Of a DNA stretch of 64,000 bases, positions 7,632-17,146 are shown piece by piece (the stretch's first letter is position 1; every line of letters begins with the position of its first letter). Where the stretch lies: contig OZ242031.1 of the NCBI GenBank assembly GCA_965205045.1, positions 62,001 to 126,000 on the forward strand. Reading direction: 5' to 3'. The stretch is from UBA6522 sp965205045 (GTDB lineage: Bacteria > Pseudomonadota > Gammaproteobacteria > Steroidobacterales > Rariloculaceae). The position numbers and the translations under genes were made by a program. The notes below the pieces were generated by a model that searched no databases, was not told the origin of the DNA, and saw only the letters and a list, made by a program, of their open reading frames with translations.

Positions 7632-10046
7632 ATGAGACCGATGTTGCGAAAAAAAAGGATCAGTGAAGCCGTTGCCCTGGCACTTGCCGGAGGCACGATG
7701 GCGCTGCCTCAGGCCGTTCAGGCACAGGCCGGCCAGGAGGTAAGGATCGAGGAAATCATCGTCACGGCGACCCGGCGCGAAACGGCGCTGCAGGATACCG
7801 CGGTTGCGGTCTCGGTCATCGGCCAGGGCGACATCGAGTCGCTGAATATCGATCACTTCCAGGATTACCTCAAGTATCTGCCCAACCTGCAGGCCGAGGG
7901 CGCGCAACCCGGCGGGCAGTTCATGGAGATGCGCGGCATCGCGGCCAACGGCGGCAACGTATTCCAGGCCGGCGGGGTCGACGCCGCGGCGTCCGTCGCG
8001 GTCTACCTGGACGAGGCCCCGATTACGGCGGGCGTTCGCAACGTCGACCTCTACGTGACCGACATCAATCGCGTCGAGGTGTTGAGCGGCCCGCAGGGCA
8101 CGTTGTTCGGTTCGGCTTCCATGTCCGGCGCCGTGCGGCTGATCACCAACAAGCCCAGTACGGACGGCTTCGACGCCAGCTTCGAACTGGGCACGGGAAC
8201 CACCGAGGGCAGTTCCGAAACGAATCGCAACATCGAGGGGTTCGTGAATATCCCCATCGCCGAAGACCGGTTCGCCGTCCGCATTGCCGCCTACAACGAC
8301 TACCAGGGCGGTTACCTGGACAATACGCCGGGCTCCATGAGCCTGGCCGAGAATCGCCGCATCGTCGGCAATTCCGGCGGCGCATACGACAATCTCACGT
8401 CGTTCGTGGTGCTGGACAATTCGGAATACCTCGACAACGACCTGAACGACGTGGAATACACCGGGGCCCGGTTGAGCGCGTTGGCCACCCTCAGCGACGA
8501 CTGGTCGATGCTGTTCCAGCATACGAACCAGAATCTGGAGACGGGCGGGCCCTTCACCTACCGCGACGACATAGGCGACCTGAAGGTTCTGCAGTACAAC
8601 CCGGGTTCCCTCGACGATCAGGTGAACATATCCGCCCTGACGGTGGAGGGCCGCCTGGCGGCTCTGGACGTGATCTACAACGGATCCTTCATGGACCGCG
8701 ACGTGGAACAGGTCATCGACTATTCCTGGTACACGCAGTCCGGCTGGTTCCTGCCGTACTACGCCTGCGACTATCCCGACTACACGCACTGCTCCATACC
8801 GCGGCAGGACTATACGTCGTTCGGCCACAGCGAGGACGTCACCCACGAAGTCCGGCTGGCATCCGACGCGACCAACCGGTTCAGCTACATCCTGGGCTAC
8901 TACTACAACAAGTCCGGTTGCGACGCCCGGGGGTGCGGCGTGAGCCAGAATTTCAACTACTACGGGTCCATCGACCAGGGGTTCCCGCGAAACGCGCCCA
9001 TTTCCACCGCAACGAGTTACGACCCCACGCCGCGCCCGCCCGGAACGATGTTCTTCAACGACATCAGCCCCACCGTCGAGGAGAATGCGTTCTACGGACA
9101 GTTGACGGCTCAGATCAGCGAGAACTGGAGCATTACCGGCGGAATTCGCGGCTACGAAAAGGATCTCGTTACCGTGGGGTCGGCAAACTTCGGCAATCGC
9201 GGCGTGGACAGGGATTCGGGACGCAACCTTGACGAAAGGCTGAACCCGGCCAGCGAGTCCGACACGATTCCGCTGCTGACCGTCAGCTATACGCCCACCG
9301 ACAACCTGCTGTTGTACGGGACGTATTCCGAAGGTTTCACCACGGGTGGCTTCAACCGCAACGGCGGACCGGGTTTCGACGGTTCCATCGTCCCCGACCA
9401 CTACAATACGGAGACCACGCAAAACGTCGAGTTTGGATGGAAGGCGTCCCTGGCGGACGGCCGACTCCGGTTCAATGGCGCGATCTTCAGCATCGACTGG
9501 AATGACATCGTGGTGAACGTGCTGGACGAGACCATTTCCCTGATCCTGTTCCAGACCAACGCGGGCAGCGCGCATGTCGATGGCCTGGAAGCGGACATCA
9601 TCTATCTGCTGGATTCGAACTGGACTCTGGCCGGATCCGTCGCCTTCACGGAATCCAGGATCACGCATGTGCCGTCGACCGCTGCCGAGAGGTTCGCCGA
9701 GGAGGGTACGCCGCTGGCGAGGCAACCCAGGTTGGCCGGCAACCTGAGGGTCCAGCGCACGTTCCGCGTGGGCGGCATGGATGCGTATGCCATGCTGGGC
9801 ATGATCCACAAGGGCTCGGCGTGGAACGGCGTCTCGCCGAGCCGGGTGCAGATGGAGCCCTACACGTTGTGGGATGCCAATTTCACCATCGATTTCGGAG
9901 AACGCATGACGGGCAGGCTGTTCGCTCACAATCTCACCAACGAGCGCAACGAACTGGCCATCTCCAGGAACGAGGCGACGGGAGAGATCACCAAGACCAT
10001 CGGCCGGCCGCGTACCATCGGCGTCAAACTGTCGTATAGTTTCTGA
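7632..10046 (+). CDS. TonB-dependent receptor
   Basis: 804 residues. A signal peptide (KKRISEAVALALAGG, cleaved near AQA) is followed by the TonB-box region EIIVTATRRE, a plug domain (about 50-170, with GPQGTLFGSASMSGA) and a 22-strand-type barrel ending in an aromatic (LSYSF). It takes up an unidentified bulky or scarce solute across the outer membrane. The in-frame ATG at 7641 is better spaced from the GGGGGA at 7627-7632 and may be the true start. The 126-nt upstream gap is AT-rich and probably holds the promoter. The TPR-sulfotransferase gene follows 40 nt downstream, a pairing that recurs in marine proteobacteria. Confidence 0.92.
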   Translation: MRPMLRKKRISEAVALALAGGTMALPQAVQAQAGQEVRIEEIIVTATRRETALQDTAVAVSVIGQGDIESLNIDHFQDYLKYLPNLQAEGAQPGGQFMEMRGIAANGGNVFQAGGVDAAASVAVYLDEAPITAGVRNVDLYVTDINRVEVLSGPQGTLFGSASMSGAVRLITNKPSTDGFDASFELGTGTTEGSSETNRNIEGFVNIPIAEDRFAVRIAAYNDYQGGYLDNTPGSMSLAENRRIVGNSGGAYDNLTSFVVLDNSEYLDNDLNDVEYTGARLSALATLSDDWSMLFQHTNQNLETGGPFTYRDDIGDLKVLQYNPGSLDDQVNISALTVEGRLAALDVIYNGSFMDRDVEQVIDYSWYTQSGWFLPYYACDYPDYTHCSIPRQDYTSFGHSEDVTHEVRLASDATNRFSYILGYYYNKSGCDARGCGVSQNFNYYGSIDQGFPRNAPISTATSYDPTPRPPGTMFFNDISPTVEENAFYGQLTAQISENWSITGGIRGYEKDLVTVGSANFGNRGVDRDSGRNLDERLNPASESDTIPLLTVSYTPTDNLLLYGTYSEGFTTGGFNRNGGPGFDGSIVPDHYNTETTQNVEFGWKASLADGRLRFNGAIFSIDWNDIVVNVLDETISLILFQTNAGSAHVDGLEADIIYLLDSNWTLAGSVAFTESRITHVPSTAAERFAEEGTPLARQPRLAGNLRVQRTFRVGGMDAYAMLGMIHKGSAWNGVSPSRVQMEPYTLWDANFTIDFGERMTGRLFAHNLTNERNELAISRNEATGEITKTIGRPRTIGVKLSYSF

Positions 10047-10086
10047 CTCGCGGGTCAGCTTCGCGACACCGGATCGCCGAAATCGC

Positions 10087-12000
10087 TTGACACAAATCGA
10101 TCCCGAATTGCCCGCCGCGCGCGACGGGCGCCAACTCGACGCGGACGACCTGCTGCGGCTCGGACGCCGCCACCTGCGGGACAATCGGCCCGCGGCGGCA
10201 CTGGACGTGTTGCTGGAACTGGAGCGGCTTTCCCCGAACGATTCGCTTGTCTTCCAGGAACTGGGGCGCGCGCATGCTGCGCTGGATGCGACCGTCAAGG
10301 CCATCGGCGCCTACGAGAGGGCCACCCGGCTGAACCCGGCGCTGCTTCGGAGCTGGCAGGCGCTCGCCGAACTGCAGCAGGCGCGCGGAGACGCAGGGCA
10401 GGCGGCAGAGGCGCGGGCGCGCGCCAGGTTCCTGCGCGGGATGCCGAAGGACCTGCGTGCCGTGGCGAGCCTGTTGCATCGGAAAAAACTGCGCCAGGCG
10501 GAGACCCTTTGCCGGGACTTCCTCAAACGGTTCCCCGGAAACACCGAGGGAATGCGCTTGCTGGCGAATATCGGCGCTGAACTCAACATTCTCGACGACG
10601 CGGAGTTCCTGCTGGAAAGCGCACTGGTCTTCCGGCCGGATTTCCGGGCCGCGAGGTTCGACTACGTCAATGTCCTGCGCAAGCGCCAGAAGTTCGAGCC
10701 GGCCATGGAGCAGGTCGGGATGCTGCTCGAATCGGATCCGGACAACGAGCGGTACCGCTCCATGTACGCCAGCATCTGTCTTGCGGTCGGGGAAACGGAG
10801 GCTTCTCTTGCGGCGTACGAGCAGCTCACCAGGGAGCATCCCAATCCGCTCAATTTCCTGCATCGGGGGCACGCGCTCAAGACCGTCGGCCGGCAGGCGG
10901 AGGCGATCGCTTCGTATCGCCGGGCGACGCGTCTGAAACCCGACTTCGGCGACGCCTACTGGAGTCTCGGCAATCTCAAGACCTACCAGTTCGAGGACTC
11001 CGAGATCGGGCGGATGAAGGCCTGCGAAGCGGACGCCGGCACATCGTTCGCGGATCGCTTTCATCTCTGCTTCGCACTGGGCAAGGCACTGGAGAATCGC
11101 GAGGAGTACGCCGAATCGTTCGAGTACTATGCTCGCGGCAACCGTCTGAAGCATTCGGAAACGAATTGCGACCCGCGTCGCATCGAGTCGGAAGCGAAGC
11201 GCCAGCTCAGCGTCTGCGGCCGGCGGCTCTTCAGGCGACGCGCCGGCCTCGGATGGCCCGCTGCCGATCCGATATTCATCGTCGGACTCCCGCGCGCCGG
11301 CTCGACGCTGCTGGAACAGATCCTGGCATCGCATCCCCAGGTCGACGGGACCTTCGAGTTACCCAATATTCTCGCCCTGGCGCACAAGCTCAACGGCCGC
11401 CCGACCCGGCACAGCGAGCCCGAATACCCCGGCGTCCTGCGTCGGTTGCGCACCGAAACCCTGCGAAAGCTGGGCAAGCAGTACATCGACTCGACCCGCA
11501 TCTACCGGCAGGGCGCGCCGTTCTTCACGGACAAGATGCCGAACAACTTCCGCCACATCGGCCTGATCAAGCTGATATTGCCCAACGCCCGGATCATCGA
11601 CGCGCGCCGGGATCCCATGGCCTGCTGCTTCAGCGTGTACAAGCAACTCTTCGCCGAAGGCCAGGAGTTTTCCTACAGCCTCGAAGACGTCGCCAGGTAC
11701 TACCGGACCTACGTCCGGCTCATGGAGCATTGGAACGCGGTGTTTCCGGGACAGATTTGCCTTGTGCGGTACGAAAACGTGGTCAGGAATATCGAGACGG
11801 AAGTTCGCAGGTTACTGGACCATTGCGGACTGCCGTTTCACCGCGGCTGCCTGGATTTCCACAAGACCAGCCGCGCCGTGCGTACAGCCAGCTCCGAGCA
11901 GGTTCGGCAACCGCTTTATACCAGCGGTCTCGAGCAGTGGAAGCACTACGACGCCCACCTTCAACCCCTGAGAGACGCGCTGGGAACGGAGGGAGCCTGA
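10087..12000 (+). CDS. TPR-repeat sulfotransferase
   Basis: 637 residues from a TTG start (no in-frame ATG nearby). Residues about 20-340 are tandem tetratricopeptide repeats (for example ALDATVKAIGAYERATRLNP). Residues about 390-620 are a PAPS-dependent sulfotransferase domain: the 5'-phosphosulfate loop GLPRAGS is at 400-406, followed by a DKMPNNF segment and a DARRDPMACCFSVYK segment for 3'-phosphate binding. The enzyme moves sulfate from PAPS to an unknown acceptor. It follows the TonB receptor in the same direction and converges with soxG, the two stops being only 10 nt apart. Confidence 0.85.
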   Translation: MTQIDPELPAARDGRQLDADDLLRLGRRHLRDNRPAAALDVLLELERLSPNDSLVFQELGRAHAALDATVKAIGAYERATRLNPALLRSWQALAELQQARGDAGQAAEARARARFLRGMPKDLRAVASLLHRKKLRQAETLCRDFLKRFPGNTEGMRLLANIGAELNILDDAEFLLESALVFRPDFRAARFDYVNVLRKRQKFEPAMEQVGMLLESDPDNERYRSMYASICLAVGETEASLAAYEQLTREHPNPLNFLHRGHALKTVGRQAEAIASYRRATRLKPDFGDAYWSLGNLKTYQFEDSEIGRMKACEADAGTSFADRFHLCFALGKALENREEYAESFEYYARGNRLKHSETNCDPRRIESEAKRQLSVCGRRLFRRRAGLGWPAADPIFIVGLPRAGSTLLEQILASHPQVDGTFELPNILALAHKLNGRPTRHSEPEYPGVLRRLRTETLRKLGKQYIDSTRIYRQGAPFFTDKMPNNFRHIGLIKLILPNARIIDARRDPMACCFSVYKQLFAEGQEFSYSLEDVARYYRTYVRLMEHWNAVFPGQICLVRYENVVRNIETEVRRLLDHCGLPFHRGCLDFHKTSRAVRTASSEQVRQPLYTSGLEQWKHYDAHLQPLRDALGTEGA

Positions 12001-12010
12001 ACGATTCGCT

Positions 12011-12748
12011 TCAGGCTTCGGTGCCGGATGGCGTATCCCCCGATTCGTCGGCGCACGACCGCAGTGCGTGCAGCCCTACCGGCGATCCGTTGAACTCCGC
12101 CATCGCATCGAGGATGACTTCAAGAGCGTATTCCGCGGCCACCGAATTCACCAGCACCAACAGGCACGGGCACTCGGAAAGGTCGTGGCGAACGACGATC
12201 GCCGAGAGGTGCGCCACGGAAGTCTGCGCCACGCCGCCGTCGGCGAACACCCGGGGCCTCAGATCCACTGCGCAGATCTTCGACAGCAGTTCGACGGCCC
12301 ATGTGCCCGTCAGTGCCAGACAGCAGTGGCTGTCCAGCCTCGGCAACGCGTACATCCGCCGTGCGGGCAGGTCGCTGAAGATCTCGAAACCGGCCAGCGA
12401 GCCGCCATGCCGCAACAGACGCGTGGCGAGCAACAGGTATTCGTTGTCGGACAGCCGCACCAGCGCATCGCCGTTCGCCTGCCTCGTCGCCAGGTTCGGC
12501 GACAGCGGTACGCGCAACCCCCGGTGAGCGAGCCAGTCCGTGGCCCCCGGGCCGGTCACACCTGTACGGGGCATGGTCGTCAGGTCGCACAGACCCAGCC
12601 TGCGGGCCGCCGAGACTTCGTCGGCTTTCGCGCCATACCGGACAACCGGCAGAGAGCCGCCGTCCCCGACGAATCGGGCGCCGTTTCGCCGATGCCAGCG
12701 ATGGAGCATCGAGCGGCGGCGCAGGGGTCGGAAACGTTCGTTTGGCAT
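12011..12748 (-). CDS. soxG: Sarcosine oxidase, gamma subunit
   Basis: 245 residues. The ATG at 12748 lies 2 nt after the soxA stop and is preceded by AGGAG. An in-frame extension upstream overlaps soxA and is not real. The weakly conserved sequence fits SoxG/GcvT-like folds (a GVTGPGATDWLAHRGL segment and a LLLATRLLR strand), and the position as last gene of soxBDAG settles it. The gamma subunit is a non-flavin structural part of heterotetrameric sarcosine oxidase, which converts sarcosine to glycine, H2O2 and 5,10-methylene-tetrahydrofolate. Confidence 0.85.
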   Translation of the reverse strand: MPNERFRPLRRRSMLHRWHRRNGARFVGDGGSLPVVRYGAKADEVSAARRLGLCDLTTMPRTGVTGPGATDWLAHRGLRVPLSPNLATRQANGDALVRLSDNEYLLLATRLLRHGGSLAGFEIFSDLPARRMYALPRLDSHCCLALTGTWAVELLSKICAVDLRPRVFADGGVAQTSVAHLSAIVVRHDLSECPCLLVLVNSVAAEYALEVILDAMAEFNGSPVGLHALRSCADESGDTPSGTEA

Positions 12749-12750
12749 CG

Positions 12751-15576
12751 CTACAACTCCTGCCGCGCGTTGCCGGGATCGTAGAACGGCGTTCTCACAA
12801 CCTGCGCCGTGACCCGGCGTTGCCGGTCGCAGCGAATCGTCAACCGGCTTCCCGGCTCGGCCCTGTCGGGCGGCACATACGCCAGGCCCACGATCTTGTT
12901 CAGGGCAGGCGAACGCGCGACTGACGTGACGCGGCCGATCAGCCGCTGCGCGTCCACCAGCAGGTGGCACTCCCTGGGCACGGCGCCGGCAGGATCCTCG
13001 ATGCGAAAGCCCGCCAACACCCGCTCCGGGGGCCGGCTGTCGTGCACCTTCAGACTGCGCTTGCCCACGAAGAAGGGTTTCCTGGCGGCGATCGCCCAGC
13101 GCATGTTCAACTCCATGGGCGTGGACAGCGCGTCGGTGTCCTGGCCCACAAGCACGTGGCCCTTTTCCAGCCTCAGAATCCGCTGCGCCTCGATACCGAC
13201 CGGGCGAATGCCGCCGGTGGCGTTGCCTTCGCCGGACGCACCGCCTGCGCCGGCCGACATGATGGTGTCCCAGAGAGCCTCCCCACAGTGCTGCGGCGCA
13301 TGGACTTCGTAGCCGAGTTCACCGACGAAGCCGGTCCTGAGCACGATCGCGGGGGCGCCCGCCACGTTGCCCCGGCGAACGCCCAGGTAGGGGAAGGCCT
13401 CGCGGCCGAAATCGATGTCGCTGTCGACGCCGGCCAATACCTCCCGCGACCGGGGCCCGACGACGCTGACGCCGCAATACGCGCTGGTAAGGTTGGCCAG
13501 GCTGACGTCGAGCCGCCACTGGGCATTCCAGTGCAGCATCGTTCGGAAGACCCGCTCGGCGCCGCCTGTGGTCGTGGTGACGTAGAAGTCGCGATCATCC
13601 AGCCGACAGACGACACCGTCGTCGATGACGAAGCCCGCTTCGTTGGTCATCAGCGCATAGCGCAGCGTGCCGACCCGCTGGCGGGCATAGGCGAACGTAT
13701 GGATCCTGTTCAGAAACTCCGCGGCATCCGGCCCTCGTACCGCAATGCCGCCCAGGGTGGATACGTCGATGGCGCCCGCGCCGTTGCGCACGGCCAGAAC
13801 TTCCCGCGTTACGGCATCGCCGAATTCATCCTTTCCGCCGTAGTACGCCGGCCGGCACCAGGCGCCTGCCTGCAGGAACTGGGCCCCGGCTTCCACGTGT
13901 CGATGGTGGATGCTGCTGCGTAGCGCCGGGTAATGGCGCCGGCCGGCGCAGTGGGCGAGCGTAACCGCTGCCAGGGGCGGCCGCGCGGTGGTGACGCCGG
14001 TGTCCGAGAGGCTGCGTCCGGTCTCGGCAGCGACCAGGCGCGCGGTGGCCAGCGCCGACAACCGGCCCTGGGACGGACCCATTCCGCTGGTGGAGTAGCG
14101 CTTGACGAGTTGGATGTGCTCGTAGCCTGATTGCACGGCATGGCGTATGTCGCGAATCTGCAGATCTTCGTCCAGGTCGACGAATTCGTTCCCGCCCGGA
14201 TGCGGAAAGATCGGGCACGGAGCGCCGCCATCGTTGCAACCGGACGCCACGCTGCCACCCAGCGTGAACCCTTCGGGCAGGTCGGCAAGCGCGAACGTGG
14301 CCCGTCCGGGTTCGTAAACGAGTCGGGCGCCGGCCTGGCAGGCCAACTGCCAGGCCGGCATGCGGCCGACGGACATGCACACCAGGTCGCAGTCGATGCG
14401 CCTGCTCCGGCCATCCAGCCGGCCCGGCGCGACGATGCGGCGCACCTCTACCGACCGGACGTGCCGGCGCCCCCGCGCGGCCTGGATCGCATGCCCGGCC
14501 AGCACCTCGATGCCCGCCTCCCGCACTTGGTCGGTCCGGGCGTCGCTCGGGGGCCTGTCCCGCTGATCGACGACGGCGGCGAGGTCCACATCCGCGTCAA
14601 TCAGGTCGAGCGCAACTCCATACGCAGAGTCATCGGCGGCCAGCACCACCGCCCGCCGCCCGGGGCGCACACCGTACGGCTTGATCAGCCGCTGGGCCGC
14701 CGTGCCCAGCATGATGCCCGGCAGGTCGTTGTTGCGAAACAGCGCGGGCTGTTCGATCGTTCCGGAGCAGAGCACCACGCGCCCCGCCCGCAGCTTGATC
14801 AGCCGGTTGCCCCGGATGATTTCCAGCCAGTGGTCCGCGTACCACCCGTTCACGGTGGCGCCCGTCATGAGTTCAATGCCGGGCACGGCCCTGACCGCAT
14901 CCAGAAAAGTCCGAAGCTGCCTGGCTTCATGCGCGCCATCCGCGCAGGCGCGGGCATAGTGCAGCGATCCGCCGGCGGCGTCCTGCTCGTCGATGAGCAA
15001 CACGTCGCCGCCGTCCCGCGCCGCATCGATCGCCGCCTGCATGCCCGCAGGACCCGCACCGATCACCGCTACGTCGCAGTGCCTGTACTGCTTGTCGCAG
15101 TCCCCGGGGACGGCGTGCTCGTCCAGGACACCCAGTCCGGACATGCGGCGAAAGTACCTCGACCACAGGTTCCAGACGCCCCGTGGCCGGAAAAACGCGT
15201 GATAGTAGAAGCCTGCCGGCAGGAAACGCGAAAACCACTGGATCCAGGCGTTGCGGTCGCGTTGCAGCGAGCCGCTGTAGTGCTGGCCCGCCGCGACGAG
15301 GCCCTCCCGAATCGGGATGAGTTCCGCAACGCAGTTCGGACGTCCCGGCAGCGCGATCAGCGTGTTGCCGTCCTGGCCTGCCATGGTCATGACGCCGCGG
15401 GGGCGGTGATACTTGAACGACCGGCTCAACAGCCAGACATCGTTGGCGGCCAGTGCGCTGGCGACGGTATCGCCTGCATAGCCCGTATATCGGCGCCCCT
15501 CGAAACTGAACGTGACCGGGCGGTCGCGGTCGATCAGGCGCCCGTTGGGGGCCGGCAGCCGGTTCTGCCCGGTCAC
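12751..15576 (-). CDS. soxA: Sarcosine oxidase, alpha subunit
   Basis: 941 residues from the GTG at 15576, which overlaps the soxD stop as GTGA. Domains in order: an N-terminal Fer2_4-like fold (about 1-100, RPVTFSFEGRRYTGYAGDTV), an NAD-binding domain (GAGPAGMQAAIDAARDGG near 175), a second nucleotide-binding lobe with a SoxA A3-type segment, and a C-terminal GcvT-like aminomethyltransferase domain with folate-binding features (from about 590). The alpha subunit holds NAD+ and the folate site where the imine carbon becomes methylene-THF. It is slightly shorter than the usual ~965-1000 residues. Confidence 0.93.
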   Translation of the reverse strand: MTGQNRLPAPNGRLIDRDRPVTFSFEGRRYTGYAGDTVASALAANDVWLLSRSFKYHRPRGVMTMAGQDGNTLIALPGRPNCVAELIPIREGLVAAGQHYSGSLQRDRNAWIQWFSRFLPAGFYYHAFFRPRGVWNLWSRYFRRMSGLGVLDEHAVPGDCDKQYRHCDVAVIGAGPAGMQAAIDAARDGGDVLLIDEQDAAGGSLHYARACADGAHEARQLRTFLDAVRAVPGIELMTGATVNGWYADHWLEIIRGNRLIKLRAGRVVLCSGTIEQPALFRNNDLPGIMLGTAAQRLIKPYGVRPGRRAVVLAADDSAYGVALDLIDADVDLAAVVDQRDRPPSDARTDQVREAGIEVLAGHAIQAARGRRHVRSVEVRRIVAPGRLDGRSRRIDCDLVCMSVGRMPAWQLACQAGARLVYEPGRATFALADLPEGFTLGGSVASGCNDGGAPCPIFPHPGGNEFVDLDEDLQIRDIRHAVQSGYEHIQLVKRYSTSGMGPSQGRLSALATARLVAAETGRSLSDTGVTTARPPLAAVTLAHCAGRRHYPALRSSIHHRHVEAGAQFLQAGAWCRPAYYGGKDEFGDAVTREVLAVRNGAGAIDVSTLGGIAVRGPDAAEFLNRIHTFAYARQRVGTLRYALMTNEAGFVIDDGVVCRLDDRDFYVTTTTGGAERVFRTMLHWNAQWRLDVSLANLTSAYCGVSVVGPRSREVLAGVDSDIDFGREAFPYLGVRRGNVAGAPAIVLRTGFVGELGYEVHAPQHCGEALWDTIMSAGAGGASGEGNATGGIRPVGIEAQRILRLEKGHVLVGQDTDALSTPMELNMRWAIAARKPFFVGKRSLKVHDSRPPERVLAGFRIEDPAGAVPRECHLLVDAQRLIGRVTSVARSPALNKIVGLAYVPPDRAEPGSRLTIRCDRQRRVTAQVVRTPFYDPGNARQEL

Positions 15577-15905
15577 TGGCCCGTCTCCCCGCCCCCGCCC
15601 GGGCCGTCGTGCTCGGCGACGCCATCGACGGCGACGGCGCCGTCGACCGTGTTGACGTCCTCGGCCAGCAATACGCGCAGGATCACGTCCGTTCGGGTAT
15701 CGCGCTCGACCAGGAACCAGAAGGCACTGGCCGTATGGCACCACCATTCCAGCACCTTCCCATCGCGGTTTTCGTGGAAGAACACGTATTCGGCCCACTC
15801 CCGGTCGCTTGCGGAATCCGGGTCCAGTGGCGCGCGGTATTCGCCGCCGTAGGTAAACTCGGCGATATTGCGCGGGCCGTTCAGCGGGCAGTCGAGGATC
15901 TTCAT
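15573..15905 (-). CDS. soxD: Sarcosine oxidase, delta subunit, with degenerate zinc site
   Basis: 110 residues. The start overlaps the soxB stop by 1 nt (TGATG), and the end overlaps the soxA start as GTGA. The SoxD pattern is clear: CPLNGPRNIAEFTYGGE at the N-terminus and W...RDTRTDVI near the middle. In characterised enzymes the delta subunit binds zinc through Cys6, Cys9, His59 and Cys63. Here Cys6 remains, position 9 is Asn, and the GC that normally follows the His is missing, so at most two ligands are kept. The C-terminus is Gly/Asp-rich. Confidence 0.87.
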   Translation of the reverse strand: MKILDCPLNGPRNIAEFTYGGEYRAPLDPDSASDREWAEYVFFHENRDGKVLEWWCHTASAFWFLVERDTRTDVILRVLLAEDVNTVDGAVAVDGVAEHDGPGGGGETGQ

Positions 15906-17146
15906 CAGTGACCCGCGGCCGTCGCGCCGGCTTCGTTGACCTGCCGGAAACGATGGAAACGCTCCAGTTCGAAGGGCCGGATGAGATCGGGCACCTCACC
16001 GGTAGCGATGAGTTGCGCCATTGTCGTGCCGCAGACGGGCGTAGCCTTGAAACCCCAGGTGCCCCAGCCCGCATCCAGGTAGTAGTTGTTCACCGGGGTT
16101 CGGCCCATGATCGGGCTGTAGTCGGGCGTCATGTCCGTAATCCCCGCCCATTGGCGCAGCACGCGGGCGTTGCCGAGAAACGGGAACAGCTCCAGTGTCG
16201 CCGCTGCGAGCGATTCCCTGAGACTCAGGGTGGCGCGCGTATTGTAGAGCGGGTAGGGATCGGAGCCGCCGCCGATGACAAATTCGCCGCGGGAGGATTG
16301 CTGGATGTAGACATGCAGGTGGGGCGAACTGACCAGTGGCGACAGCAGCGGCTTGTACGGCTGCGTCACCATCGCCTGCAAGGGATAGGTGTGAATCGGC
16401 AGCCGAATGCCCGCCATGCGGGCCACCGCCGAACTCATACCGGCGACGGCCTGTACCAGACAGCCGCAGCCGACCCGGCCGCGGTTTGTCTGCACGCCCG
16501 CGATTGCACCGTCGCGGATGTCGATACCCTGCACTTCGGTCAACTGATGCAACTCCACGCCCAGCCGGCAGGCGGCCCGGGCGTAACCCCACACCACGGC
16601 ATCGTGACGTGCCGTGGCACCGTCGGCGTGCCAGAGCCCACCAAGGATCGGGAAACGCGAGTCGTCGTCCATACGCAGGTTGGGCACCAGTTCACGGATG
16701 GTTCCCGTATCGACGAGTTCGGAGCGAACGCCCAGGTGCCTGTTGACTTCCGCGCGCCATCGAAAGCCCCGGATGGCGGCGTCGCTGTGGGCCAGCGTCA
16801 ACTGCCCGCGGTTCTCCAACAGGATGTTGTAGTCCAGTTCGTTGCTGAGGCCCTGAAACAGCCTGACGGACTCGCGATAGAAGGCGACGCCCTCTTCGGT
16901 CAGGTAGTTGGAACGTATCACCGCAGTATTGCGGGCCGTATTCCCCCCGCCCAGGTAACCCTTCTCCAGGATGGCGACATCACGGATGCCATGTCGTCTG
17001 GCCAGGTAATAGGCGATGGCCGCACCATGTCCGCCGCCACCGATGATGACGACGTCATAGCTCCGTTTCATCGGCGACGCGGGCGGAAGATGCGCGCGGC
17101 CGGCCCGTCTGCCGCCCAGACCGAATTTCAACAGCCCCAGCGCCAT
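15905..17146 (-). CDS. soxB: Sarcosine oxidase, beta subunit
   Basis: 413 residues, the standard SoxB length. The FAD-binding motif GGGGHG is at 36-41 and the NTAVIRSNYLTEEG segment near 70 is typical. The beta subunit carries non-covalent FAD, where sarcosine is oxidised, and covalent FMN, which reduces O2. It is the first gene of soxBDAG. The operon has no adjacent glyA, purU or serine dehydratase gene, which often accompany it. The promoter must lie in 17147-17452. Confidence 0.93.
   Translation of the reverse strand: MALGLLKFGLGGRRAGRAHLPPASPMKRSYDVVIIGGGGHGAAIAYYLARRHGIRDVAILEKGYLGGGNTARNTAVIRSNYLTEEGVAFYRESVRLFQGLSNELDYNILLENRGQLTLAHSDAAIRGFRWRAEVNRHLGVRSELVDTGTIRELVPNLRMDDDSRFPILGGLWHADGATARHDAVVWGYARAACRLGVELHQLTEVQGIDIRDGAIAGVQTNRGRVGCGCLVQAVAGMSSAVARMAGIRLPIHTYPLQAMVTQPYKPLLSPLVSSPHLHVYIQQSSRGEFVIGGGSDPYPLYNTRATLSLRESLAAATLELFPFLGNARVLRQWAGITDMTPDYSPIMGRTPVNNYYLDAGWGTWGFKATPVCGTTMAQLIATGEVPDLIRPFELERFHRFRQVNEAGATAAGH

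Noticed and set aside
7623..10304. Minus-strand open frame of about 890 codons
   Set aside because: Antisense shadow of the TonB receptor gene; no domain-like sequence.
12749..12970. N-terminal extension of soxG
   Set aside because: Runs antisense-like through the soxA 3' end; the ATG at 12748 with AGGAG is preferred.
15577..16074. N-terminal extension of soxA
   Set aside because: It overlaps soxD and soxB, is Arg-rich, and the GTGA junction at 15573-15576 gives a natural start.
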